This document shows positions 8,050 to 17,013 of a stretch of DNA of 47,099 bases, in pieces. The stretch spans positions 1 through 47,099 of the forward strand of contig JAJQFS010000002.1 in NCBI GenBank assembly GCA_021200995.1, given 5' to 3'. This DNA is from Lachnospiraceae bacterium. GTDB lineage: Bacteria; Bacillota; Clostridia; Lachnospirales; Lachnospiraceae. Within the stretch, counting starts at the first letter, position 1. Every line of letters begins with the position of its first letter. The notes beneath the pieces are model-generated. The model did not search any database and was not told the DNA's origin. It worked only from the letters and a program-made list of their open reading frames with translations. Made by a program: the position numbers and the translations under genes.

Positions 8050-9699
8050 ATGAAACTGACATTTATTGGCGCGGCTCATGAAGTCACCGGTAGCTGTACG
8101 CTGCTGGAAATCGGGGGCAAGCATATTCTCATTGATTATGGAATGGAGCAGGGGACGAACCTGTTTGAGAATGTGCCTCTGCCGGTGACGGAAGCACAGA
8201 TCGACTGTGTTTTCCTGACGCATGCGCATATCGACCACTCCGGCAACCTGCCGCTGCTTTATAAAAAGGGCTTCCGCGGGCAGGTGTATGCCACCATGGC
8301 TACCTGCAGCCTATGTGATATCATGCTCCGTGACTGCGCGCATATCCAGGAGACGGAGGCAGAGTATGCTAACAGAAAGTCGAAGCGGGCCGGAAAGGCT
8401 GAAACGCAGCCGGTCTATGACCTTAAGGATACGGAAGGACTCTTAAAGCTGCTGCATCCCATGCGGTACGGCCAGATCTATCAGGTGAATGAGAATGTGG
8501 CCGTTCGCTTCACGGATATCGGACATCTGTTGGGAAGCACGGCGATAGAGCTGTGGCTTTCGGAGGACGGCGTCGAGAAAAAGATTGTCTTCAGCGGGGA
8601 TGTGGGTAATACGAACCAGCCCATCATCCGGGATCCGCAGACAGTGCGGGAAGCGGATTATCTGCTCATCGAGTCTACTTATGGTGATCGTCTTCACGCG
8701 GAGCGCGGCAGATATCTGGAGATTCTGACGGAATATATTCAGAAAACGCTCGACAGAGGCGGAAATGTCATAATTCCTTCATTTGCGGTAGGCAGAACAC
8801 AGGAGATTCTGTATTTTATCCGCGAAATCAAGACGCGGCATCTGGTGCAGGGACACGACGATTTTCCTGTCTATGTGGACAGTCCGCTGGCGATTGAGGC
8901 TACGGGCGTTTTCATGCAGTGCGGCGTGGAGTGCCTGGATGAAGAGACACGCGCACTCATGGCACAGGGGATCAATCCGCTTGTGTTTGAGGGACTGCGT
9001 CTGAATGTCACGACGGAGGAATCCATTGCCCTGAATACTGATCCGGAACCGAAGGTCATCATTTCAGCCAGCGGGATGTGTGATGCCGGCCGTGTCCGTC
9101 ACCATCTGAAATACAATCTGTGGCGGAAGGAATGTCTGATCCTTTTTGTGGGTTATCAGGCGGCGGGCACACTGGGACGCATTCTTTATGATGGGGCAAA
9201 GCAGGTGAAGCTGTTCGGGGATGATATTGCTGTCAACGCGGAAATCGGGTTTTTGCCGGGCGTCAGCGGTCACGCGGATAAGGAAGGACTTCTTGACTGG
9301 CTGAACGCATTTGAGAAGAAGCCGGAACAGATTTTTGTCAATCATGGGGATCCGGACGCCTGCGAGGCTTTTACAGATTGTCTGAATCAGGAGTATGGGC
9401 TGAACGCGTACGCGCCGTATTCCGGGACGGAATATGACCTGGCTGCAGGCGAGTTTATCAGACTTACAGAGGGAATTCCATATCGGAAGAAGACAGCGCA
9501 GCAATCCATGCAACAGTCCATACAGCCGTCTAAACAGCAGTCCGCGGGCGCGGCGAAGGCCGCCTCGGCATACAGCACATTACAAAAAGCCCTCCAGCGT
9601 CTGAACGATGCTGTGAAGGGCTGTGATGGTATGGCGAACCAGGATCTGCAAAAATATGCGAATATGATTGACAGTCTGGCGGATGAGATACGGAAATAA
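8050..9699 (+). CDS. Beta-CASP metallo-beta-lactamase-fold ribonuclease-like protein
   Basis: This is a 549-residue protein related to archaeal and bacterial CPSF/RNase J-like enzymes. Metal-binding motif THAHIDHSG is at residues 57-65, GHLLGSTAIEL further on, SGDVGN carries the metal Asp, and the beta-CASP part contains IPSFAVGRTQEIL and SASGMCDAGRVRHHL. VNHGDPDACEAF near the end carries the last His. Such enzymes cut or trim RNA using two zinc ions. The last 70 residues are a Gln/Ser/Ala-rich linker and a short helical tail that the core enzyme does not need. The start has AGGAGG nine bases upstream. It is the last gene of the helicase/Nudix/DUF2130 set. Confidence 0.88.
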   Translation: MKLTFIGAAHEVTGSCTLLEIGGKHILIDYGMEQGTNLFENVPLPVTEAQIDCVFLTHAHIDHSGNLPLLYKKGFRGQVYATMATCSLCDIMLRDCAHIQETEAEYANRKSKRAGKAETQPVYDLKDTEGLLKLLHPMRYGQIYQVNENVAVRFTDIGHLLGSTAIELWLSEDGVEKKIVFSGDVGNTNQPIIRDPQTVREADYLLIESTYGDRLHAERGRYLEILTEYIQKTLDRGGNVIIPSFAVGRTQEILYFIREIKTRHLVQGHDDFPVYVDSPLAIEATGVFMQCGVECLDEETRALMAQGINPLVFEGLRLNVTTEESIALNTDPEPKVIISASGMCDAGRVRHHLKYNLWRKECLILFVGYQAAGTLGRILYDGAKQVKLFGDDIAVNAEIGFLPGVSGHADKEGLLDWLNAFEKKPEQIFVNHGDPDACEAFTDCLNQEYGLNAYAPYSGTEYDLAAGEFIRLTEGIPYRKKTAQQSMQQSIQPSKQQSAGAAKAASAYSTLQKALQRLNDAVKGCDGMANQDLQKYANMIDSLADEIRK

Positions 9700-9762
9700 T
9701 TCTATTGCCACAGATTTTGTACAGGAGCAACATGAGGCGCAATGTAATAAAGCAGGGATGTG

Positions 9763-10245
9763 TTAACGGATTTGCCCCGCGATCGTCTCCGCCAGAAGCC
9801 GCATCCCTTCCTCATCCGTCTCATCAAAGCGGGCGGAGAGCGGGCTGTCGATATCGATGACGCCGAAGATTTCGTCTTTTATGAAAATGGGCGTGACGAT
9901 CTCCGAGGCGGAGTTTAAATCGCAGGCGATGTGATTGCAGCAGCTGTGCACGTCGTCGACACGCTGCTGCGCGCGCTCTTTCACTGCGGTGCCGCAGACG
10001 CCGTCGCCGATCTGGATGCGGGCGACGGCAGGCTTGCCCTGGAACGGACCCAGGACGAGCGCGTCGTCTTTACATAAATAAAAACCGGTCCAGTTGACAT
10101 TCTCCAGATACAGGTTCAGCAGCGCGGAAGTGTTGGCCAGAGCCGCGTACAGGTCGTTTGCCTCGCTGAAGATATTCTGAATATGCCGCGCCATCTGCGC
10201 GTACATTTCTTTTTTTGTGTGAAATTCTTCTATTATAATTTCCAT
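9763..10245 (-). CDS. msrC: Free methionine-(R)-sulfoxide reductase (GAF domain)
   Basis: This is a 160-residue single GAF domain. It shows the family pattern NVNWTGFYL, GPFQGKPA, GDGVCGTAVKERAQQRVDDV and HIACDLNSASEIVTPI, with the Cys residues in VCG and ACD that serve as catalytic and resolving thiols in fRMsr enzymes. The enzyme reduces free Met-(R)-sulfoxide in the cytoplasm using thioredoxin. An additional Cys pair (HSCCNH) lies just before the catalytic ACD. The gene is monocistronic, convergent with the beta-CASP gene, and has its own promoter upstream. Confidence 0.92.
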   Translation of the reverse strand: MEIIIEEFHTKKEMYAQMARHIQNIFSEANDLYAALANTSALLNLYLENVNWTGFYLCKDDALVLGPFQGKPAVARIQIGDGVCGTAVKERAQQRVDDVHSCCNHIACDLNSASEIVTPIFIKDEIFGVIDIDSPLSARFDETDEEGMRLLAETIAGQIR

Positions 10246-10338
10246 GTGGATTTTTCTCCTGAGGATTATCTTTTCTTGTTGTTCTCATTCCTTATCAGAC
10301 AGAGTGTAAATTTGCACCGGATTTTCTCTGTTTTATAT

Positions 10339-10368
10339 ATGATAATGTCCATTTTGAGAAGACGTCAA
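10339..10368 (-). promoter_or_regulatory. Promoter for the Met-sulfoxide reductase gene
   Basis: On the minus strand, TTGACG (10363-10368) is followed after 18 bases by TATCAT (10339-10344). It sits about 95 bases upstream of the start codon. Confidence 0.6.
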
Positions 10369-10377
10369 AGTATGCGT

Positions 10378-11046
10378 TTACACCGCTGCCTTTTCGCTGG
10401 CTGTATGACGACGTGCAGAAACAATCCTCTGTATAATCTCCCAGATCAGTGCCATCACCAGACTTAAGACTACGCCCCAGAACACATCAATAACGGAATG
10501 CTGCTTGATAAACAGTGTAGCGAGAGGAATCAGGATGACCAGAATCCAGGACAGAGTCTTCACCAGCCGACTGTGTTTGAAATCTTTGTAGCGGAGGATC
10601 ACCATGTGCGCGGCCACTGTGCTGGAAACATGGATGGACGGGCAGACATTGCAGGGCGGGTCGATGGAACGGATGGTTTTGACAATCCAGGCACAGATGT
10701 TGCTCGAGGTGATCTCCTGACGAAGCTCCAGGCCGTTGGGCCAGATCGCGTAGATGAACAGGCAGACAGTGCCGCCCGCGAAAATCAGAAAGTTGTAACG
10801 CAGGTAAGAGTCCCGGTCCTTGAACATGAAATAGAGGAAAAACAGGGGAATCCAGGCATACCAGATAAAATAGGGGATGACAAAGTACTCATTAAAGGGA
10901 ATGAGATCGTCCAGGAATGAATGCAGATAATATTTTGGTTCCGGCTCGACCAACTCCAGAATGCCGAAGCCTGCCAGAAACACCAGCGCGTAAAGGCCGG
11001 CGAGGCAATAGCGGTGGGAATTGACCCAGGTGGTGATTTTATTCAT
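10378..11046 (-). CDS. PAP2-family membrane phosphatase
   Basis: This is a 222-residue membrane protein with about six hydrophobic segments. The second half carries PAP2-type motifs: CPSIHVSSTVAAHM (the PSxH motif) and later KQHSVIDVFWG (the distal His-Asp pair). Family members remove phosphate from lipids such as phosphatidic acid or undecaprenyl pyrophosphate at the membrane face. The N-terminal half resembles the inositol phosphorylceramide synthase/PAP2 subgroup. The substrate is unknown. The gene stands alone, divergent from the MBL gene to its right. Confidence 0.82.
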   Translation of the reverse strand: MNKITTWVNSHRYCLAGLYALVFLAGFGILELVEPEPKYYLHSFLDDLIPFNEYFVIPYFIWYAWIPLFFLYFMFKDRDSYLRYNFLIFAGGTVCLFIYAIWPNGLELRQEITSSNICAWIVKTIRSIDPPCNVCPSIHVSSTVAAHMVILRYKDFKHSRLVKTLSWILVILIPLATLFIKQHSVIDVFWGVVLSLVMALIWEIIQRIVSARRHTASEKAAV

Positions 11047-11377
11047 ATGTATATAGTCCTTTTCTGAACAGATTGGTGAAGGGCTAAGATGCCGTCCTTC
11101 TGCGGGCCAAGACCCGAAATAGTACGGGCAGAGACCTGCTCTGTCAGCCCTATCCGCATATTATATCAAAATGCCTTTCAGAAAACTATTAATTCTTTCT
11201 AAAACTTTCCTCTGTATTTTTGATAGTTTTTGTTGCTTTTCCATAAATGCAAGCGTATAATCGTCCCAGGTTCGGTACTTTAACGCGTTGAATGTCAAAA
11301 GAAGCATGGCATGGATCATGCTGAGAACAGGGCATGGTGCGTGTAGAGAATCCAATGACCATATCGGAGAGCTTATT
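11047..11377. other. 330-base gap with a possible small minus-strand ORF
   Basis: This gap separates two divergent genes. On the minus strand a reading frame from ATG 11307 to 11161 would encode 48 residues containing FNALKYRTWDDYTLAFMEK and a Lys-rich helical tail. The segment is AT-rich and reads like a protein C-terminus, but I do not recognise it and it lacks a convincing ribosome binding site. It may be a remnant. No strong promoter or structured RNA is visible. Confidence 0.3.
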
Positions 11378-12256
11378 ATGGCGACAAAACTTGTTTTACT
11401 GGGGACGGGCACTCCGAACGCCTGCCCCAATGCCAGCGGCCCCGCATCCGCCGTGGTGGTGGACGACCAGGCCTATCTGGTGGATTTCGGACCAGGCGTG
11501 GTGCGGCAGGCGGCGAAAGCCTACCGCAAGGGCGTTGACGCCCTGCGGCCGGACCGTCTGACGGTGGCGTTTTGCACACATCTGCATACGGACCACACGG
11601 CCGGTTATCCGGATCTGATTTTCACACCATGGGTGCTGGAGCGGAAGGCGCCTCTGAAGGTGTTCGGCCCGAAGGGAATCCGGCACATGACGGAACACAT
11701 TCTGGCCGCTTATGAGGTGGATATCGATTTCCGCCTGCACGGTTTTGAGCGGGCCAACGAGGTGGGATATCAGGTGCAGGTGACGGAGATTGAGCCGGGC
11801 GTAATTTACCAGGACGATAAGGTGACTGTGGAAGCGTTTTTAGTGAGTCATGGCACACTCTTGAGTTATGGCTACAAATTCACCACCGCGGACAAGGTGA
11901 TCGTGATCAGCGGCGATACCGCGCCCCTGGAAATCGTGGCAGAGGAGGCAAAGGACTGCGATATCCTGCTGCATGAGGTGGAGTACAGCGCCGGCATCGC
12001 GGCCAGGGAACCGAAGTGGCAGAAATATCACCGCGAGGTGCATACTCTGAGCGTGGATCTGGCTGAGGTAGTGAAGAAGGCACAGCCGAAGCTTTTGGTG
12101 ACCTATCATCGGATTTACCATATGGAAATCCAGGACAATACAAAGGACCTGGACGCCGAGATGGCCTGGAGGTGCGAAGCAATTTTACAGGAAATCAAGG
12201 ACGCCGGATACGATGGAAAAGTCGTAAACGGCCAGGATCTGGATATCTTTGCATGA
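11378..12256 (+). CDS. MBL-fold metallo-hydrolase (RNase Z/AtsA-like)
   Basis: This is a 292-residue protein from ATG 11378, chosen because it gives the family start MATKLVLLGTGTPNACP and has GGAGA about 8 bases upstream; an upstream extension to 11288 looks non-coding. The metal motif is THLHTDHTAGYPD, followed by VSHG, ISGDTAP with the bridging Asp, and a late TYHR His. The arrangement matches the RNase Z/arylsulfatase-like branch, but the tRNA-processing exosite arm of RNase Z is not evident, so a small-molecule hydrolase is likely. It stands alone and is closed by a terminator shared with the gene on the other strand. Confidence 0.85.
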   Translation: MATKLVLLGTGTPNACPNASGPASAVVVDDQAYLVDFGPGVVRQAAKAYRKGVDALRPDRLTVAFCTHLHTDHTAGYPDLIFTPWVLERKAPLKVFGPKGIRHMTEHILAAYEVDIDFRLHGFERANEVGYQVQVTEIEPGVIYQDDKVTVEAFLVSHGTLLSYGYKFTTADKVIVISGDTAPLEIVAEEAKDCDILLHEVEYSAGIAAREPKWQKYHREVHTLSVDLAEVVKKAQPKLLVTYHRIYHMEIQDNTKDLDAEMAWRCEAILQEIKDAGYDGKVVNGQDLDIFA

Positions 12257-12313
12257 TATGATACAAGGGATTGCGGGAGCGCCCTTTGCTCATGATATAT
12301 TAAGACAAATAAC

Positions 12314-12346
12314 GAGGACTATCCTGAGATGAATAGTCCTCATTTT
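12314..12346. terminator. Bidirectional intrinsic terminator
   Basis: The perfect 9-base arms GAGGACTAT (12314-12322) and ATAGTCCTC (12333-12341) flank a 10-base loop. The plus side continues ATTTTG; the minus side continues GTTATTTGTCTT. It lies between two convergent genes and can serve both. Confidence 0.75.
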
Positions 12347-12374
12347 GATCGCGGAAATGAATTGTCAAAATACG

Positions 12375-15300
12375 CTATACCGCCGGATTGTGCGCCTGTG
12401 AGCGTTTGATCGGCTTTGGCGTGGGAACCAGCTTTTCCTTCTGGACGCCTGTCGTGCCCGTGGAGCCGGACTGGCGTTCTTTTAAGTTCATGATCAGCAT
12501 CTGCAGCCGGTTCTCAATATTGGCGAAGCTCACATCCGGGTCGTAGTCCAGGCAGAGAATCTGCGCGTCCTGATACAGATCCTTTAATTTTTTGACAACA
12601 CCGCGGCCCACCACATGGTTGGGCAGGCAGCCGAAGGGCTGGAGGATGATGAAGGCCTTGCAGCCTTCCTTCGCATGGTGCAGGATTTCGCCGGGGATGA
12701 TGATGCCCTCGCCGGAATCGTAGGTTCTGGGAATAACAGGGTCGCTTGCGTCCGCAATCTCGGGCAGGCGGGTGGCCGGCCGATACAGCGGGTGCGCGGC
12801 CGCGATTTTGTCCGTCACGTTGTGCGCGTACTCAAAAACAATGTTGGTCAGGCGGTTCCAGGTCTTTTCCTGCGTCGATTTATGTACGTGATATTCTTTG
12901 ACCTGTTCATCCTTGAAAAAGTAGGTTTTGCGGATGACATCGGTCATACGGGCCTCGATGATTTCCAGACCGTTTTTCTCCAGATAGCGCTCGATTTCGT
13001 GGTTGGCGCCGGGGTGGAAATTCAGCAGGTATTCGCCTACAATCAGCACCGTTGGTTTCAAACTGGTCCGGTCATAGGGAACCTCATTCATGATCTGGAT
13101 GGCCTTTTTAAATCCGTTGATCTCTCCGGGAATGCTGCCCTTTTCCAGTCCCCCGATCAGCGCGTCCATTGCTTTCTCAAAAGCGGCGTCGGCGCTGCCT
13201 TTTTCCAGCTCGTAAGGACGGATCTTGCGTAAAAGCTCTTCCAGGGCATCAATCATGGGCAGACCGATGGCGATTTCCATGGAAGCCGCTACGCTCATCC
13301 GATAGCCGGGATGCATGTTGTGGCTGTCCTTGTCGTCGTTGGTCAGAATCGGCACGTAATCATAGCCGGCGTCGTCTAAAGCCTTCCTCAGCAGCTCTCC
13401 GTAATGCGTCAGGCGGCAGCAGCCCACATATTTTGCCATGGCGATGGCCACATTATGATTGTCATAGCGATTGCTGTTCAGGGTTTCCAACGCTTCACCG
13501 ATCACGATCTGGGCGGGGAAGCAGATGTCATTGTGGACGTACTGTTTGCCCAGGCGGATCGCTTCCTCACGGCCTACGTCCATGGCGACGGCGTGTACAC
13601 CCTGGCGCTTAAAGGCAGCGGCCATCAGGCGGCTGAATGCGTGCGAGGTATTGGGCACGAGGACAATTTTTTCTTTTTTATCCTGTTTTGTAAATTTTAC
13701 CTCATAGGGATCAGGCAGTTCATGTGTTTCAAGCTTCTGTTCCTTTGAGCGGCGCATCTCCAGCGTTTCCACAAAGGAGCGCACACGGATCTGTAAGGGT
13801 CCCTGGATGTCACTTTCGTCCAACTTTAACACAAGCGGCGTCTTGCCGGAGATTTCCTTCATCAGGCGGATGATCTCGTCGGTCAGGTAGGCGTCGTGTC
13901 CGCAGCCGAAGCTGACCAGCTGGACATACTCCAGATTGGGATCGCCGGCGGCCATGATGGCGGAGGAGAGCATCCGGGTATGATAATTATTGACGATATC
14001 CAGCTTGCTTCCTTTTAAGTTTACCTCATTGACATGGGGCAGGGAGTCGGCGGTCAGCACGGGGATTCCTCTGCTGGTAAACATGGAAGGCAGGTCGTGA
14101 TCGACCAGGGCGTCGTTCTGGTAGGGGCGGGAGGCCAGCACCACGGCGTAGGTGCCGTTGGCACGCACCTCATCGAGTACCTTCTGCCCTGCGGCTACAA
14201 GTTCATTGCGGAAACTGTTTTGCGCGGCATCGCCCGCGGCAATCGCGGCCTTTGTCTGATCCGGCGCAATTTCAAAGGTTTCCTGCATCCATTTGGATAA
14301 CTGCTTTTCCCTGTCCTCGTCATTGTACCAGTGGAAGAGCGGCGCGTCGAACGGGATACCCCACTTTTCCTGGGGATTGTCGGAATTGCGCATGACGATG
14401 GGAAAACCCTTGACCAGGCTGCACATGGACTCGCTGGTCTTTTCCGTATTCTCACTCGGCACGGTGGTGATGGAGGGCATGAAAATGCGGTCCACCTTTT
14501 TATGTACCAGATCCCGCACATGGCCGTGCACCAGCTTGGCGGGGAAGCACTCGGTATCGGAAGTGACGGCGGAAAGGCCACTCTCGTACATTTTGCGGGT
14601 GCTGTAACCGGAGAGGCACACGTCAAAGCCGAGCGTTTTAAAAAACGTACTCCAGAAGGGCATGGTGTCCCAGAAGGACAGTACCCTCGGGATGCCGATG
14701 GTGACACCCCGCTTTGCAGCCGGTTCCGGATACGGGTATTCTTTGAAAAGAAGCTTCTGGTGCAGGTCGTATAAATTGGGGACCTTTGCTTTCTGAAGAT
14801 TTTTCTCCTGCAGCTGTTCACGTACCTTTTCATCCTTCGGGTCGCCTAAAATCTCGCCGCGCTCGCAGCGGTTGTTGGTCACCCAGGAGGCGCCGTTGGA
14901 AAACGTGACGATGGTGCGTCTGCAGTGGTTGCCGCAGAAGGGACAGGGGGAATTGGCCTCCTGTGTGTAAGTAAAATCATCCAGCGCGTCCAGACCGATG
15001 AAGGTCCGCTTAGTGTATCCCTGTTCTTTGGCGATCAGGGCCGCGCCGATGGCGCCCATCAGGCCAGGATAGGGGGCGCGGGTGACTTCCTTGCCGAGGT
15101 ATTCCTCCATGGCACGCAGCACCGCGTCATTGCAGAAGGTTCCGCCCTGCACGACGATTTTGTCGCCCAGGCTGCTTAAGTTGGACATACGAATGACCTT
15201 GGTAAAGACATTCTGAATGATGGAACGGCACAGGCCGGCCATGATGTCGGCGGGCTTTTTACCATCCCGCTGCTCGGTGATGATGCTGCTGTTCATAAAG

Positions 15301-16838
15301 ACGGTGCAGCGGCTTCCAAGGGAAGCGGGATTCTCGGCTGAGAATGCCTCAGAGGCGATATTCTCCACCGGAATATGTAACGAATGCGAAAAATTCTCCA
15401 GAAAAGAGCCGCAGCCGGAGGAGCAGGCCTCGTTCACCACGATGTTGGTGACGATGCCGTTGTCCAGCCAGATGGCTTTCATGTCCTGGCCGCCGATATC
15501 GAGGATAAAGGTGGCGTCCGGGACATATCTGGTAGCGGCTTTCGCGTGGGCCACTGTCTCCACGGTGTGACATTCGGTGGAAAAGGCTCTGTGGAAGAGC
15601 TGCTCCCCGTAGCCGGTTGTGGAAACGCCCAGGATATCCAGCGTGGCGCCGGCGCTTCGATAGCGGTCCCTGAGGGCAATCAGCGCGTTTTTGGCCACGA
15701 TCAGCGGTTCCCCTTCATTAGGAGAGTAAAAAGAATCGATGAGATTTTCGTTCTCATCCAGCAGAGCGAATTTGGTGGTAGTGGAACCGGAATCAATTCC
15801 CAGCCAGGCATGAATGGTCTCACCGGCCTGCGGCGTATGTGGCTTAAATGCGGGGAGCGCGTGCCTTGACTGAAATGCCGCGCGCTCTGTTTCATCGGTG
15901 AAAAGGGGCTTGCCTTTGACGGATGCGTCTACCCCGTTTTTTTCAAGCTCAGAGAGTTTTTCCAAAAGCTGGTTTAACTGTACCGGCTGACTGTCCGCGC
16001 AAAGCCCCTCTAAGGAGAGGGCTGCGCCGTGCGCGATGACAAGCTCCGGATGGTCCGGCAAAAGGATTTCTTCCTCCTTTAGATTCAGGCGCTCCGCGAA
16101 CACGCGCACTAAAACAGGGTTGAAGGTTAATGGCCCGCCCTCAAAGGCAACCGGGGCCTTGAAGTCCAGGCCCTGCGCCAGACCGCCGATGGTCTGCTTG
16201 GCGATGGCGTGGAAAGAAGAAAGAGCCAGATCCGCTTTGGAGACGCCCTGATTTAAGAGAGGCTGGATGTCGGTTTTGGCGTAAACGCCGCAGCGGCCGG
16301 AAATGTCATACACGCATGAACCCTCTGCCGCCAGCGCGTTAAAATCCTCTACGCTCACATTTAAAATAGAAGCAACCTCATCGATGAAAGCGCCGGTTCC
16401 TCCGGCACAGGCTCCGTTCATTCGCATATCGGCTACTTCCAGGTTGTCTGTCTGCGTATCATGTCTGAAAAAAATGATCTTGGCATCCTGACCGCCCAGC
16501 TCGACGGCGGTGCCGACGTCTTCAAAACGATCCCTGAGGGCGATGGCGTTGGCCACAACCTCCTGGATATAGGAGACGCCCAGTGCCTCGGCCAGGGGTT
16601 TGGCCCCGGAGCCGGTCAGCACCAGCCTGACTTCTGTATTGGCTGACTGCAGGGCGAGCTTGCGCAGCTCCTGGTAGACGCTTCTGGCCTGTCTGGCGTG
16701 GTGACGCTGATAGTTGGTGTAAAGGATGCTGTGGCTTTCGGCCTCCAGTGCCACGACCTTGGTGGTGGTGGAGCCGACATCTATTCCTAACAGCACTTTC
16801 TTTGGATCTTTGGTAACTTTTTCGTTGCTTCTCTGCAT
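12375..16838 (-). CDS. Giant acyl-CoA dehydratase activase-like protein (two BadF ATPase domains + DUF2229)
   Basis: This is a single 1487-residue chain. It holds a first ASKHA ATPase domain (residues about 15-275: GIDVGSTTTK at 18-27, ACAGGTGAF with Cys144, GRCGVYAKTD with Cys183) and a second one (about 345-605: GIDSGSTTTK, ACSSGCGSF with Cys472/476, SRCTVFMNS with Cys511). A Cys cluster CPFCGNHC at 632-639 follows, then a DUF2229 region (about 700-900) and a C-terminal part resembling the D component of 2-hydroxyacyl-CoA dehydratases. Activases of this type use ATP and a [4Fe-4S] cluster to inject an electron into a dehydratase. The paired Cys residues fit cluster binding in both ATPase domains. 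No separate dehydratase subunits are nearby, so the partner is unknown; the fusion may be self-contained. Confidence 0.88.
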   Translation of the reverse strand: MQRSNEKVTKDPKKVLLGIDVGSTTTKVVALEAESHSILYTNYQRHHARQARSVYQELRKLALQSANTEVRLVLTGSGAKPLAEALGVSYIQEVVANAIALRDRFEDVGTAVELGGQDAKIIFFRHDTQTDNLEVADMRMNGACAGGTGAFIDEVASILNVSVEDFNALAAEGSCVYDISGRCGVYAKTDIQPLLNQGVSKADLALSSFHAIAKQTIGGLAQGLDFKAPVAFEGGPLTFNPVLVRVFAERLNLKEEEILLPDHPELVIAHGAALSLEGLCADSQPVQLNQLLEKLSELEKNGVDASVKGKPLFTDETERAAFQSRHALPAFKPHTPQAGETIHAWLGIDSGSTTTKFALLDENENLIDSFYSPNEGEPLIVAKNALIALRDRYRSAGATLDILGVSTTGYGEQLFHRAFSTECHTVETVAHAKAATRYVPDATFILDIGGQDMKAIWLDNGIVTNIVVNEACSSGCGSFLENFSHSLHIPVENIASEAFSAENPASLGSRCTVFMNSSIITEQRDGKKPADIMAGLCRSIIQNVFTKVIRMSNLSSLGDKIVVQGGTFCNDAVLRAMEEYLGKEVTRAPYPGLMGAIGAALIAKEQGYTKRTFIGLDALDDFTYTQEANSPCPFCGNHCRRTIVTFSNGASWVTNNRCERGEILGDPKDEKVREQLQEKNLQKAKVPNLYDLHQKLLFKEYPYPEPAAKRGVTIGIPRVLSFWDTMPFWSTFFKTLGFDVCLSGYSTRKMYESGLSAVTSDTECFPAKLVHGHVRDLVHKKVDRIFMPSITTVPSENTEKTSESMCSLVKGFPIVMRNSDNPQEKWGIPFDAPLFHWYNDEDREKQLSKWMQETFEIAPDQTKAAIAAGDAAQNSFRNELVAAGQKVLDEVRANGTYAVVLASRPYQNDALVDHDLPSMFTSRGIPVLTADSLPHVNEVNLKGSKLDIVNNYHTRMLSSAIMAAGDPNLEYVQLVSFGCGHDAYLTDEIIRLMKEISGKTPLVLKLDESDIQGPLQIRVRSFVETLEMRRSKEQKLETHELPDPYEVKFTKQDKKEKIVLVPNTSHAFSRLMAAAFKRQGVHAVAMDVGREEAIRLGKQYVHNDICFPAQIVIGEALETLNSNRYDNHNVAIAMAKYVGCCRLTHYGELLRKALDDAGYDYVPILTNDDKDSHNMHPGYRMSVAASMEIAIGLPMIDALEELLRKIRPYELEKGSADAAFEKAMDALIGGLEKGSIPGEINGFKKAIQIMNEVPYDRTSLKPTVLIVGEYLLNFHPGANHEIERYLEKNGLEIIEARMTDVIRKTYFFKDEQVKEYHVHKSTQEKTWNRLTNIVFEYAHNVTDKIAAAHPLYRPATRLPEIADASDPVIPRTYDSGEGIIIPGEILHHAKEGCKAFIILQPFGCLPNHVVGRGVVKKLKDLYQDAQILCLDYDPDVSFANIENRLQMLIMNLKERQSGSTGTTGVQKEKLVPTPKPIKRSQAHNPAV

Positions 16839-17013
16839 GCTTTGTACTTCTCTTATCTGAAATGATTGGAAAATGATAAGGTCCGTCAGTTATCTTAAGA
16901 AAATCTTAAAAAATCGGATTCATTTGGAAGTCATTGTAGCACTTTCTTTTTTGTGATACAATAGGTGGGCGTATTAAAAAAAAGTAAAAGATTTGTGATA
17001 TGGAGTAAACAGA

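Noticed and set aside
12615-16646. Several long open frames on the plus strand inside the activase gene
   Set aside because: They are antisense to a continuous 1487-residue protein with clear motifs and have no family features or ribosome binding sites.
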